Part shown: piece after piece, positions 36,632 through 45,159 of the stretch
Layout of the letters: every line of letters begins with the position of its first letter
How positions within the stretch are numbered: the stretch's first letter is position 1
Assembly: GCF_003259335.1 (NCBI RefSeq)
Contig: NZ_QLLL01000006.1
Span: 1 to 64,000 of the forward strand
Source: Chitinophaga skermanii
GTDB lineage: Bacteria > Bacteroidota > Bacteroidia > Chitinophagales > Chitinophagaceae
DNA: 64,000 bases
Reading direction: 5' to 3'
Notes under the pieces: generated by a model
Seen by the model: the letters and a program-made list of their open reading frames with translations, nothing else
What the model was told of the DNA's origin: nothing
The model's database searches: none
Program-made: the position numbers and the translations under genes

Positions 36632-39091
36632 TTACATGCGGCTGGCTTCTTCTTCGAGGCCGGCTTTACGTTTTCTGCTTTCTTTTACGTTCATGTTACC
36701 GAAGCGGTAGTTGAATGAAACATTTATTTGGCGGCTTTCCCAACGGTTACGAATTTTCATTTCTTGTCCACCGATGCTTTGCGAACCGCGGAACATGCGG
36801 TTTTTAAAAATATCTTGCACATTTACATTCAACGTAGCGCGTTTACCGAACAATTGTTTGCGCATACCTAGATCAACACCATACATAGCTTCCATGCGGA
36901 ACATACCTTGATCGGCTATTTGTGGAGAGATGTAGTTGCCCGTTAACTCTGCGCTGAGGGTTTTCGTAATGGTGAAAGTATTTTGTAATTGGCTATATAA
37001 ACCCATGCTGCTGGTAGCTTCCAACTTGTTATACAGCATTACTTTGAATGAATTGTAGTACACGGAAGCGGTTGGCATAATTTTCCACCATTTGAATAAT
37101 TGGATGGGGGCTGAAATATTGAAGGCAATATTTTCTTTCGAGCTACCATTTAATTTTGTATTGGTGAGAATTGTAGTATCACCGGAAATGGGATCGGTAC
37201 TAGCTACCACAATATTCATAATAGAATTGTTTGTATAAGTATACCCGATGCTGGTGAACACCATTTGTTTAAAGTTGTGCGAGATTTCAAAATTGTTCGC
37301 ATACTCAGGTTTCAAATAAGGGTTACCGGCTTCTTTGGTGTATTTATCCAAGAAGAATTCGAAGGGGTTCAACGATTCGTAGCTAGGGCGGCGAAGCCTG
37401 CGGCTGTACGAGAAATTGAGGGTATTGTTTTTATCTAGGTTGTAATTAATGAATACGCTGGGGAATAAGTTGAAATAAGTGGTATCGGAAGAGCGGTTCA
37501 CATTCGCGTAAGAATCGCCGGTTACATGGGTATTCTCGCCGCGTAACCCGATTTGATACCCCCATTTTTCATATTGCTTATTAAAGTTAACATATGCAGC
37601 GCTGATGTTTTCGCGGTAGATGAAGTGGTTTGATCTATTGTTGTCGTATATCCAGCCTTGTGTTTTTAACGAGTCGAAACGCACCTTGTTATCCGATTCT
37701 ACGAAACTGATTTTCACACCTGCTTCAAACTTCGCTTTATTTTTAAGCGGCTGTACATAATCTGCTTTGAATGTGTATACATTGATGGTAGCGGGTTGCT
37801 GTGAACGAACGGTATCGCCATTTAGGTATCCTTTTTCTATACCATCGAAGAATTGGGAATAGAATTGAGCACTTTGATCGATAAAGTTGCGACCATAATC
37901 GAGATCCACGTTTAACTCTTTCCCGGTTTTATCGAGTACACCTTTATAGTTAACGTTGAAATTGGTACGGCCACCAAAAGCTTCGTTATAATTGTGGGAG
38001 CGCAATACCGAGTCGACCATGTTATTTTGGCCGATTTGGGTACGACCGTAGCTATGCATTTTGAAATCGCGGTAGTTACCATCTATCATAATACCTACGG
38101 TATGGTTCTTATTGATAAAGTAATCGGCACCAGCTTTAAACCCGAATAGTTTAAGTATACGATCCATATCGGTCGATTGGTTGAAGCGGGTAGATTTATT
38201 GCTGCCTTCGGTTAACGTGCGGTCGATACTAAGGTTATTGATATTCTCGCGGTACGAGTGGTTATAGCTACCGTATACGTTTATTTTCTCGTTACGATAA
38301 TTGAGGTTCATACTCCCCATTAGTTTTTCTTTTTCACCGTAACCTGCGCTAACGTTAATAGAACCGTTGGTACCGAAGTTCTTATTCTTTTTGAGTTTGA
38401 TGTTGATGATACCTGCATTGCCCGCAGCGTCGTACTTGGCGGAAGGATTGGCGATTAGTTCAATGGTTTCAACATTTGAACTAGGCATGCTTTTGAGCAA
38501 TTGGGCTACATCTTGCGAACTCATGTTGGTGATCTTCCCATCGATCATAATGATAACACCGCCTTTACCTTTGAGAGTGATGTTATCATCTTTGTCAACC
38601 ATAATCGTAGGCGATTTCTCTAAAACTTCCATAGCGGTACCACCGGCTCCTACTATACTACTTTCCACGTTGATGACCATTTTATCGGCATGTTGTTCAA
38701 CGAAAGGTTTTTTGGCAGTTACTTCAACGGATTTCAAATTCTTCGCGGTGTTATTTAAAACGATGGATGGAATGGTAAGGTGTTGACCATTGAATTCGAA
38801 TGGGCTGGAATATACTTTATCCATCCCTACGTGGTAACCGGCAATAATGTAATGACCGGCTTTAATGTTTTCGAATTCGTACTTGCCTTCGATGGTGGCA
38901 ATGGCACCTTTAACGAGGCTAGAATCTTTGGCTTTTAAGAGGGTTACGGTAGCGAATTCAACGGGTGCGTTCCCGCTTTTTAGGATTTTCCCGGAGATAG
39001 AAGAGACTGTATTCGACCCTTGGGCGAATACAGCAGCACTTATACATATGCATAAAGTACTGAATAATAAGGTTTTTATAAATGTTTTCAT
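36632..39091 (-). CDS. Outer-membrane beta-barrel receptor-like protein (CarboxypepD-reg + plug + barrel), paralogue 1
   Basis: An 819-residue TonB-receptor-like protein. Signal peptide (residues 1-23, AAVFAQ), carboxypeptidase-regulatory-like beta-sandwich (about 28-110; SGKILKSGNAPVEFATVTL), plug-like domain (about 118-235; VEVTAKKPFVEQHADKMVINVE ... GGVIIMIDGKITNMSSQDVAQLLKSMP), then a long outer-membrane barrel ending in NVSFNYRFGNMNVKESRKRKAG. No TonB box is obvious. This domain order is the Bacteroidota 'outer membrane beta-barrel family' (PF14905 type). It is a tandem paralogue of the next gene, with which it shares length, domain order and an upstream dyad element. Ligand unknown. Confidence 0.88.
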   Translation of the reverse strand: MKTFIKTLLFSTLCICISAAVFAQGSNTVSSISGKILKSGNAPVEFATVTLLKAKDSSLVKGAIATIEGKYEFENIKAGHYIIAGYHVGMDKVYSSPFEFNGQHLTIPSIVLNNTAKNLKSVEVTAKKPFVEQHADKMVINVESSIVGAGGTAMEVLEKSPTIMVDKDDNITLKGKGGVIIMIDGKITNMSSQDVAQLLKSMPSSNVETIELIANPSAKYDAAGNAGIINIKLKKNKNFGTNGSINVSAGYGEKEKLMGSMNLNYRNEKINVYGSYNHSYRENINNLSIDRTLTEGSNKSTRFNQSTDMDRILKLFGFKAGADYFINKNHTVGIMIDGNYRDFKMHSYGRTQIGQNNMVDSVLRSHNYNEAFGGRTNFNVNYKGVLDKTGKELNVDLDYGRNFIDQSAQFYSQFFDGIEKGYLNGDTVRSQQPATINVYTFKADYVQPLKNKAKFEAGVKISFVESDNKVRFDSLKTQGWIYDNNRSNHFIYRENISAAYVNFNKQYEKWGYQIGLRGENTHVTGDSYANVNRSSDTTYFNLFPSVFINYNLDKNNTLNFSYSRRLRRPSYESLNPFEFFLDKYTKEAGNPYLKPEYANNFEISHNFKQMVFTSIGYTYTNNSIMNIVVASTDPISGDTTILTNTKLNGSSKENIAFNISAPIQLFKWWKIMPTASVYYNSFKVMLYNKLEATSSMGLYSQLQNTFTITKTLSAELTGNYISPQIADQGMFRMEAMYGVDLGMRKQLFGKRATLNVNVQDIFKNRMFRGSQSIGGQEMKIRNRWESRQINVSFNYRFGNMNVKESRKRKAGLEEEASRM

Positions 39092-39150
39092 ATAATTAGT
39101 TCGTTATAGATCTTGATTAATTATAGTTCCTTTCTTAAACAACTACAAGG

Positions 39151-39158
39151 CAAAGGTA
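39151..39158 (-). promoter_or_regulatory. -7 promoter box (TACCTTTG) of barrel paralogue 1
   Basis: Exact TAnnTTTG match on the minus strand, 59 nt before the ATG. The dyad element at 39161-39185 lies directly upstream of it, in the -15 to -40 zone. Confidence 0.55.
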
Positions 39159-39160
39159 GG

Positions 39161-39185
39161 TATTATGCATTGCATAGTACAATAG
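39161..39185. promoter_or_regulatory. Candidate operator shared with the second barrel gene, copy 1
   Basis: Near-perfect dyad TATTATGCA-T-TGCATAGTA (one mismatch). A 25-bp block here matches 42034-42058 upstream of the paralogue with three mismatches. In both cases it starts a few nt upstream of the -7 box. Confidence 0.6.
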
Positions 39186-39390
39186 AATACATGAAAGGTG
39201 ATTTTTTTGTGATGATTGGTCGAATTATTGGGGTTGAACTGTTTACTTGCGGGTAAGCGTTCGCTTCTGAACATGGCAAAATTTGGGGGGATATAACTAT
39301 TATATAGGGCGTACACTTCTTCTATTGAAACCTATTTAAACACAAAACGCCACCATCCCGGCAGCGTTTATTAGGCAAACTTGTTGTAAA

Positions 39391-39425
39391 ACACAAAACG
39401 CGGCCATTACAGCCGCGCTTGTGTT
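39391..39425 (-). terminator. Hairpin terminator of barrel paralogue 2
   Basis: Core stem CGCGGC / GCCGCG with flanking ACACAA / TTGTGT pairing and a 7-nt loop, about 90 nt after the stop of the 39514-41976 gene. No strong T-run, hence moderate confidence. Confidence 0.5.
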
Positions 39426-39513
39426 GTCGTCATCCGTATAATACCTAATATTTTTCATGGCGGTAAAAAATACTTGGCAGTAGGATGCCGACTTATATAT
39501 GTATGTTATTATG

Positions 39514-41976
39514 TTATTTGGCGCGGTTCAATTCAGATTCTACACCGGTGCTTCTATTTCGAGCTTCTTTCACGTTGTTGTTACCAAAGCGGTATACGAA
39601 GGCGGCGCGGATGGTACGGCTCTCCCATTTGTTGGCTAAGCGTACAGAGCGGTTAGCATTATCGAATACACCCGTGAAGTGGTTTGTGCGGAAAATATCC
39701 GAAACAGTAAGTGAGAACGTGGCTTTCTTATCCCACAATGTTTTACGTGCACCGATATCTACCCCACCCATGGCTTTCATTCTAAACAATCCTTCATCAG
39801 CCACTTGTGGTGAAACGTACTGACCAGTTACTTCAATGGAGTAATTCTTAGGCAAGGTGAAAGTATGTTGCATCTGCGCGTAAACCGCTGTTGAGCTTAA
39901 TTTTACAAGGTTGTTGCTCACCATAGTATTGAACCCATTGTAGTAAATAGATACCGTTGTAAACGAGTTCCACCATTTTGTAATAGGCACTGGTGCAGAT
40001 AAATTCAAACTGATATTATCACGTTCTGCCACGTTTTGGTAACGGTATTTTAAGATCAGGGTATCACCAGATGATTGGTCAACATCGGCTTCGATAATAC
40101 GCATGATCACATCTTTGGTATGACTGTAACCCAAGCTTGCTGATAACATGCTTTTGAATGTATAGGACAATTCGAAGTTGTTCGAGTATTGTGGTCGTAA
40201 TCCCGGGTTGCCCGCAACTTTGGTGTATTGATCGAGGTACGTTTCGAAAGGGTTTAAGTCGTCGTAACTTGGTCGTTGTAACCTCCTGCTGTAAGACACG
40301 CCCCATGTGTGGTTAGCACTAGCATTATAGCTTACAAAAACGCTTGGGAATAAGTTGACGTAAGAAGAATCGTTTACTACCGGTGTGTTTACTTTGCCTG
40401 TTCCGCGTGAAGTACCGGTGATGTTTGTTTGTTCTGCACGTAAGCCTAACTGGATGCCGAACTTCTTGAATTGCTTACTATAGTTTAAGTAAGCGGCATT
40501 GATATTCTCTTCGTATAAGAAAGTGTTGCTGCGCGTGGTATCGAGCATGTACACATTTTTGCGTAATGAATCGAAACGCAGGTTATTGTCGCTTTTTACG
40601 AAACTGGTTTTGAAACCAAGTTCAAACTTTGCATTGTTACGCAAAGGATGGATATAATCGATTTTAGCGGTTTTAATATCGATGTTAGAAGGCGTCATGT
40701 TACGTACAACATCTTCGGGCGACAATACATTGTTTCTTTCAAATTTTGAGAAAATGAAAGACGTGCCTTTATTCATATTGCGTGCATAATCTAAATCGAC
40801 ATTGATTTCGCGGCCGGTGGTATCGAGTTTACCTTTATAGTTAACGTTGAAGGCATAGCGATCCCAATTAGCCGAGTTGTCGGTGATAGTTCGCAGCGTG
40901 GAATCTATCCTATTATTCGCACCAATACCCGTTGTACCTTTACCTTTACCGGCCCAATTAGCCAGGTTTCCATTTGCAATAACACCAATAATGTGGTTAT
41001 CATCAATAAAATAATCGGCCCCTACTTTAGCACCATAATATTCGTAATGTTTGCTGAGGAAGGTTTGTTGGTTCATGAATTGGAGATCTTTTTCTACCGT
41101 GGTTGTACGATCGACGAGTAGGTTTTCGTAGTTACCATTTTGACCGTAGTTGAGGTTACCGAATACATTGAATTTCGCGTTGCGATGGTTTAATGACAAG
41201 CTGGAATTTATGCGGCCATAATCACCAGCACCACCATTAAGACTAATACTACCGTTGGTACCATAGTTTTTATTTTTCTTTAGTTTGATGTTGATGATGC
41301 CTGCAGTACCTGCTGCATCGTATTTAGAAGAGGGATTACTAATTAATTCGATTTGCTCAACATTGGAGCTAGGCATGCTTTTAAGCCACTGTGCTAAATC
41401 GGCTTGTGTCATATTCGTGATCTTTCCATCGATCATAATTAACACGCCGGCTTTACCTTTTAGGGAAACGTTGTCATCTTTATCGACTGTAACACCAGGT
41501 GATTTTTGCAATACTTCCATAGCAGTGCTGCCAGCGCCGACGATACTGTTTTCAACGTTTACGACCGTTTTATCGGCGCGTTGTTCGATGAAAGGTTTTT
41601 GAGCGACTACGTTTACTTCTTTTAAGCTTTTTGTTGAAGGTTGCAGTATGATTTGAGGCGCAGCGAATTTGGATTCGCCTTTTAAATCGAATGCCGGGGA
41701 ATAATTTTTCGTCATGCCCATATTCGTACCGGCTAGGAAATATTTACCTGGTGGGATGTTATCGAATTCGTAATAACCGTTTATATCAGCGACAGCACCT
41801 TTAACGAGTGCAGAATCTTTTACGGTGTGTAAAGTAACTGTTGCAAACTCGACTGGCTTTTTTTCGTTGTTGACGATGGTTCCGGTGATCTTGGTTTTAC
41901 CTTGCTGAGCATGCGCAGCTACAGTGGTAAAAATACATAAGCAAATGATAACCAATGCTTGAATACACGTTTTCAT
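39514..41976 (-). CDS. Outer-membrane beta-barrel receptor-like protein (CarboxypepD-reg + plug + barrel), paralogue 2
   Basis: An 820-residue protein with the same architecture as its neighbour: signal peptide (MKTCIQALVIICLCIFTTVAAHAQ), regulatory-like beta-sandwich (KITGTIVNNEKKPVEFATVTL), plug-like region (VNVVAQKPFIEQRADKTVVNVE ... GVLIMIDGKITNMTQADLAQWLKSMPSSN), and the barrel to RAAFVYRFGNNNVKEARNRSTG. The two proteins are near-identical in blocks such as SIVGAGxTAMEVLxKSP and KYDAAGxAGIINIKLKKNKNxGTNGSI, but the barrel is well diverged. This indicates an old tandem duplication and possible change of ligand. A separate promoter and a terminator between them suggest independent units under a common regulator. 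Confidence 0.88.
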   Translation of the reverse strand: MKTCIQALVIICLCIFTTVAAHAQQGKTKITGTIVNNEKKPVEFATVTLHTVKDSALVKGAVADINGYYEFDNIPPGKYFLAGTNMGMTKNYSPAFDLKGESKFAAPQIILQPSTKSLKEVNVVAQKPFIEQRADKTVVNVENSIVGAGSTAMEVLQKSPGVTVDKDDNVSLKGKAGVLIMIDGKITNMTQADLAQWLKSMPSSNVEQIELISNPSSKYDAAGTAGIINIKLKKNKNYGTNGSISLNGGAGDYGRINSSLSLNHRNAKFNVFGNLNYGQNGNYENLLVDRTTTVEKDLQFMNQQTFLSKHYEYYGAKVGADYFIDDNHIIGVIANGNLANWAGKGKGTTGIGANNRIDSTLRTITDNSANWDRYAFNVNYKGKLDTTGREINVDLDYARNMNKGTSFIFSKFERNNVLSPEDVVRNMTPSNIDIKTAKIDYIHPLRNNAKFELGFKTSFVKSDNNLRFDSLRKNVYMLDTTRSNTFLYEENINAAYLNYSKQFKKFGIQLGLRAEQTNITGTSRGTGKVNTPVVNDSSYVNLFPSVFVSYNASANHTWGVSYSRRLQRPSYDDLNPFETYLDQYTKVAGNPGLRPQYSNNFELSYTFKSMLSASLGYSHTKDVIMRIIEADVDQSSGDTLILKYRYQNVAERDNISLNLSAPVPITKWWNSFTTVSIYYNGFNTMVSNNLVKLSSTAVYAQMQHTFTLPKNYSIEVTGQYVSPQVADEGLFRMKAMGGVDIGARKTLWDKKATFSLTVSDIFRTNHFTGVFDNANRSVRLANKWESRTIRAAFVYRFGNNNVKEARNRSTGVESELNRAK

Positions 41977-42022
41977 ACAATGAGGGGACGGATTTAATCT
42001 TGTTTTGTTGGATAATCTGTTG

Positions 42023-42030
42023 CAAACCTA
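42023..42030 (-). promoter_or_regulatory. -7 promoter box (TAGGTTTG) of barrel paralogue 2
   Basis: Exact TAnnTTTG match on the minus strand, 46 nt before the ATG at 41976. The shared dyad block lies immediately upstream. Confidence 0.55.
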
Positions 42031-42033
42031 TAG

Positions 42034-42058
42034 TATTATGTTTTGCATAGTACCATAG
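42034..42058. promoter_or_regulatory. Candidate operator shared with the first barrel gene, copy 2
   Basis: The 25-bp block TATTATGTTTTGCATAGTAC + CATAG matches 39161-39185 with three mismatches and has the same place relative to its promoter box. Confidence 0.6.
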
Positions 42059-42303
42059 TTTACACAAATGGTAAACTTATAATGACAATTGGCAAATTTG
42101 CATGGTCAGAATAAAGACGTCCGGTTTTGTAATTAGTTACAGGAAAAACTTAGAAAATCTTTAAAGTTTACTTGAAACTCTTTTCTGTATTGGGTTTTAT
42201 GGGAATAAAATAATTCCAATCATGTAGGAAGTCATATTAGAATCGGGGAAGAATGTATATATTGTGCTCCTATTATTACCATTTAAACCTATAAAGTATA
42301 CTT

Positions 42304-43446
42304 ATGAAGAAAGTATTATTAGGAAGTGCATTCCTAATGTTGACTCATTTTGCGGCCAAGGCGCAAACGAATAAAATCGAAACAACCGGCAACGTGGGGA
42401 TAGGCACCACTTCCCCATTGCAACTATTACATATTGAAGCTGTTACTCAACCTTGGGTTTTAATCCGTTCAAACACTTATACAAACAACCCCAGTTCGCT
42501 TACAATTAAAGGCGGGTTGATTTTTAACCAAGAGTTTACCGATAAAACGGCGGGTATTGCCTTTGCTATTCCGCCAGGTTACCATACCCCAGGCCTGCTT
42601 TTCGGTACAAAACTGAATTACCAAGTTCCATCTACTAGCGCTACAGATTGGTCGCCTAGGATGTTCATACATCCTGCAGGGAGCATTGGTGTAGGTACCG
42701 TAACGCCCGGTGCACATGCGCATTCCAATTCGGCCTATGCAACATATACAGCAACCAATAAGGTGCTCGATTTCCAGGATTCTACCAATTTCCCTGTGAT
42801 AAACATGGGCCGGGTTATTGGTAACAATACCGGTAAGGTGGGCGCCATTTACTTCACCAATACATTGAACCAACAAGATGCGCATAAACAAATTGCAGGC
42901 TTGTGGTCGACAGTAGCTACTAGTGCCAATTCACCTACTTTATCTGGAGGTAAATTGGTGTTTATGACAAAAGCTGTTAACAGTGGTGTTCAAAATAACA
43001 TGACGTACGACGAGCTAGGAAACTTAATGATTGGTACAAGTACCAATACTAAGAATTACCGCCTTGCTGTGAATGGTACCATCGGAACAACCCGCGTGGT
43101 TGTTACCACAACAGGCTGGGCCGACTACGTATTTGCCGACAACTACAACCTGCCTTCTCTTCAATCACTCGCCGATTTCATCAAAGAACATAAACATTTA
43201 CCTGGCATCCCGAGTGAAAAAGAAGTACTAGAAAATGGCTTGGATGTTGGCGAATTCAATAAAGCACACTTAGAAAAAACTGAGCAACTCACCTTATATA
43301 CTTTACAATTGGAGAAAAAAGTAGCTGCCCTAGAAGCGGCGCAAGCGAAGAAGGATGAAGCATTACAAATACAATCCAACAAGCTGAAAGACCTTGAAAA
43401 TAAATTAAACCAAGTGCTGCAGCAACTCGAAAAATCAAAACAATAA
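42304..43446 (+). CDS. Secreted tail-fibre-like surface protein with C-terminal coiled coil
   Basis: A 380-residue exported protein (signal peptide MKKVLLGSAFLMLTHFAAKAQ). The opening NVGIGTTSPLQLLHIE and the later IGVGTVTPGAHAHS and NLMIGTSTN...YRLAVNG repeats are the 'GIGT-P...L.V.G' pattern of Bacteroidota fibre-like proteins. Then WADYVFADNYNLPSLQSLADFIKEHKHLPGIPSEKEV, the conserved pre-coil block, and a coiled coil of about 75 residues at the end, rich in heptads (LEKKVAALEAAQAKKDEALQ...). The domain resembles S74-peptidase/fibre chaperone regions, but I see no catalytic Ser-Lys. Likely a trimeric surface fibre of unknown role. Confidence 0.75.
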   Translation: MKKVLLGSAFLMLTHFAAKAQTNKIETTGNVGIGTTSPLQLLHIEAVTQPWVLIRSNTYTNNPSSLTIKGGLIFNQEFTDKTAGIAFAIPPGYHTPGLLFGTKLNYQVPSTSATDWSPRMFIHPAGSIGVGTVTPGAHAHSNSAYATYTATNKVLDFQDSTNFPVINMGRVIGNNTGKVGAIYFTNTLNQQDAHKQIAGLWSTVATSANSPTLSGGKLVFMTKAVNSGVQNNMTYDELGNLMIGTSTNTKNYRLAVNGTIGTTRVVVTTTGWADYVFADNYNLPSLQSLADFIKEHKHLPGIPSEKEVLENGLDVGEFNKAHLEKTEQLTLYTLQLEKKVAALEAAQAKKDEALQIQSNKLKDLENKLNQVLQQLEKSKQ

Positions 43447-43461
43447 TTGATACATCAAATA

Positions 43462-43490
43462 AAAAGGCCTCTAATAAATAGAGGCCTTTT
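43462..43490. terminator. Bidirectional terminator between 42304 and 43509 genes
   Basis: Perfect 12-bp stem AAAAGGCCTCTA / TAGAGGCCTTTT with a 5-nt loop in the 62-nt gap between convergent genes. Confidence 0.88.
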
Positions 43491-43508
43491 GCTATACATT
43501 ACCATTCG

Positions 43509-43865
43509 CTATTTTTCACTTGAAATTTTATCCAAGAATGCTTTCAGCACTACTCTTCTTTCTGCTATCATGGCCTCATCGGCACCCAAATTCATCCATA
43601 CCACCAAATCATTCCCACTTTCAATAATCTCTTTTACATCATGTAATACAGTATCCTGTAATGATCCTGTTTCCCACTGTGCCAAGGCTAAACCGAAAAG
43701 CGCGTTGTTTCGATCGTCCATATCTTCAAATACATCGGCGTATTCTATGAACAACATTTTTGTAATGTCGACCGGCTGCTTGCCTTCATTTACGTAATCG
43801 TGGAATGATTGATAAATGTCTTGAAATGTATCGTTGCCGTGAATCTCCGTGCTCCAAGTTCCCAT
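43509..43865 (-). CDS. DUF4259-family protein
   Basis: A 118-residue acidic soluble protein starting MGTWSTEIHGNDTFQDIYQ, the MGTWGxxxFxNDxxxD opening that defines DUF4259. The remainder is helical (ADVFEDMDDRNNALFGLALAQWETGSLQ; EIIESGNDLVVWMNLGADEAMIAERRVVLKAFLDKI). The role is unknown; members occur singly in many bacteria, sometimes near toxin-immunity genes, which is not the case here. Convergent with the tail-fibre-like gene. Confidence 0.85.
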   Translation of the reverse strand: MGTWSTEIHGNDTFQDIYQSFHDYVNEGKQPVDITKMLFIEYADVFEDMDDRNNALFGLALAQWETGSLQDTVLHDVKEIIESGNDLVVWMNLGADEAMIAERRVVLKAFLDKISSEK

Positions 43866-43973
43866 ATTGTTCCTGTTTTGCTCAATATTAGGGTATTACG
43901 TACAAATATCCATCATCTGCTACCCCTCACTCCAAAAATTGCTTCACCGGGAGAAAATAATTCGATCGTGGGG

Positions 43974-44717
43974 TTATAAAGTCATACCACCATCGATCAC
44001 AATCTCGGCACCTGTGATAAAGCTCGCGGCATCGTCGCTTAAGTAAGTAACCATTTTAGCTACATCGTTGGCGGTGCCAATTTTGCGCAACGGGATCAAG
44101 GTTTCTAGGTGATCGTATATGGCGGATACTGCTTGTGCATCTGCACCGTTTTTTGCCATGACTTCTGTCCTGGTTGGGCCGGGGCTTACAATATTCACCC
44201 TTATTTTACGGGGAGCTAACTCCGCTGCGGCGGTTTTTGCAATAGAGTTCAGGGCAGCTTTACTTGCTTGGTACATGGAGCTTTGGGGTTTATAGGTAGA
44301 AGCTACGATCGACGATAAAATCACCACCGAAGCACCATCTGCCAACAAGGGAATGAACTTGCTTAATGTAAAATAGGCACCTTTGAAGTTGATATCCATT
44401 ACCTGGTCGAAATTCTCTTCCGTGGCATCGGCAATCAACATTTGTTGTCCTGTAATACCTGCGTTGATAAATAGAATATCCAAGCTGCCGAATTGTTCCT
44501 TTACAGCTTTAACCAAGGAATTTGTATCACTTAAATTTGCTTGGTCGGCTACAAAATAAGATGCTCCCAGCTCAGTAGCAGCTTTCTCGATCGCTTCTTT
44601 TCTTCTTCCTGTAATGATCACCTTTGCACCTTGTGCCACCAATTCTTCCGCGGCTGCATAACCAATTCCGCTGTTTCCGCCGGTGACAAGCGCCGTTTTG
44701 TTTGCTAACTTTTTCAT
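43974..44717 (-). CDS. Short-chain dehydrogenase/reductase (classical SDR)
   Basis: A 247-residue NAD(P)-dependent oxidoreductase: KTALVTGGNSGIGYAAAEELV (TGxxxGxG), ITGRR (NADP-preferring Arg), NAG(I) in LFINAGITG, catalytic Ser in ILSSIVAST, Tyr/Lys in YQASKAAL, and the FITGAEIVIDGG C-terminus. The frame continues upstream to 44789, but the -7 box at 44735-44742 lies inside that extension, so the ATG at 44717 is the start. Divergent from an HxlR regulator with an operator between them, so probably induced by a reactive small molecule (aldehyde or quinone type, by analogy). Substrate not determinable. Confidence 0.92.
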   Translation of the reverse strand: MKKLANKTALVTGGNSGIGYAAAEELVAQGAKVIITGRRKEAIEKAATELGASYFVADQANLSDTNSLVKAVKEQFGSLDILFINAGITGQQMLIADATEENFDQVMDINFKGAYFTLSKFIPLLADGASVVILSSIVASTYKPQSSMYQASKAALNSIAKTAAAELAPRKIRVNIVSPGPTRTEVMAKNGADAQAVSAIYDHLETLIPLRKIGTANDVAKMVTYLSDDAASFITGAEIVIDGGMTL

Positions 44718-44734
44718 CTGTTCTAAATTTTTAT

Positions 44735-44742
44735 CAAAGTTA
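44735..44742 (-). promoter_or_regulatory. -7 promoter box (TAACTTTG) of the SDR gene
   Basis: Exact TAnnTTTG match on the minus strand, 17 nt before the ATG. The palindromic operator begins 9 bp upstream of it. Confidence 0.6.
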
Positions 44743-44750
44743 TAGGCGAA

Positions 44751-44789
44751 TTGGTATACATTTGTAACCAGTATCACGGAGTATACCAA
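44751..44789. promoter_or_regulatory. Candidate HxlR operator: TTGGTATAC-N21-GTATACCAA
   Basis: Perfect 9-bp inverted repeat whose arm centres are 30 bp apart (three helical turns), midway between the divergent SDR and HxlR genes. The left arm overlaps the -7 box of the regulator gene, and both arms lie upstream of the SDR -7 box. Confidence 0.7.
44757..44764 (+). promoter_or_regulatory. -7 promoter box (TACATTTG) of the HxlR gene
   Basis: Exact TAnnTTTG match, 38 nt before the ATG at 44803. It overlaps the left arm of the operator, which suggests autorepression. Confidence 0.55.
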
Positions 44790-44802
44790 TCAACGAGTGC
44801 AT

Positions 44803-45159
44803 ATGGAAAGAAATCAAACCGAAGAATTAATGGCCTTGCAAGACACGCTGTACTTTATTGGCGGCAAATGGCGCGTGCCTATTATTAACTCGCTTTGCAA
44901 TGGCAATAGGCGTTTCCGGGAAATTGAGCGTAGCATCCCCGGTATTACCACCCGGATGTTATCGAAAGAATTGAAGGAAATGGAACTGAATAAACTGGTT
45001 ACCCGGCAAGTATTCGACGAAACGCCGGTTTTGGTTACTTATGAGCCTACCCCTTATTGCCGCACTTTTGGCAAGATTATCCTAGAAATGATCAATTGGG
45101 GCCGTCAACACCGGGAAGTGATTATAAAAAATGAAGGCACCCTTGCGGATGCCTCTTGA
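44803..45159 (+). CDS. HxlR-family winged-helix transcriptional regulator
   Basis: A 118-residue DNA-binding protein of the HxlR type: LQDTLYFIGGKWRVPIINSLCNGNRRFREIERSIPGITTRMLSKELKEMELNKLVTRQ (the IGGKW...I.N.L..G..RF.EL...I.GI..R.LS..L..LE..GLV pattern), ending with EMINWGRQHRE. Family members such as YodB and HypR sense electrophiles or hypochlorite through an N-terminal cysteine; here a Cys sits in NSLCNG. It likely controls the divergent SDR and itself. An in-frame GTG at 44797 is possible, but ATG is preferred. Its stop codon abuts the convergent sulfatase stop without a gap. Confidence 0.92.
   Translation: MERNQTEELMALQDTLYFIGGKWRVPIINSLCNGNRRFREIERSIPGITTRMLSKELKEMELNKLVTRQVFDETPVLVTYEPTPYCRTFGKIILEMINWGRQHREVIIKNEGTLADAS

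Larger units (their letters stand above)
39092..39513. other. Intergenic region between the two barrel paralogues
   Basis: Contains the promoter and upstream dyad of paralogue 1 (39151-39185) and, nearer the other end, the terminator of paralogue 2. A second partial hairpin with AAACGC / GCGTTT arms lies at about 39346-39370. I see no gene. Confidence 0.6.
41977..42303. other. Intergenic region between barrel paralogue 2 and the tail-fibre-like gene
   Basis: Carries the minus-strand promoter box (42023-42030) and dyad (42034-42058) of paralogue 2. The rest is AT-rich DNA upstream of 42304 with no exact TAnnTTTG box that I can place. Confidence 0.6.

Noticed and set aside
36632-41976. SusC/SusD polysaccharide utilisation locus
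   Set aside because: The barrel proteins are of the shorter 820-residue type, there is no SusD-like lipoprotein, and the only sulfatase is distant and transcribed separately.
42304-43446. Prophage tail-fibre gene
   Set aside because: It has a signal peptide and no phage genes beside it; the fibre-like pattern is common in Bacteroidota surface proteins.
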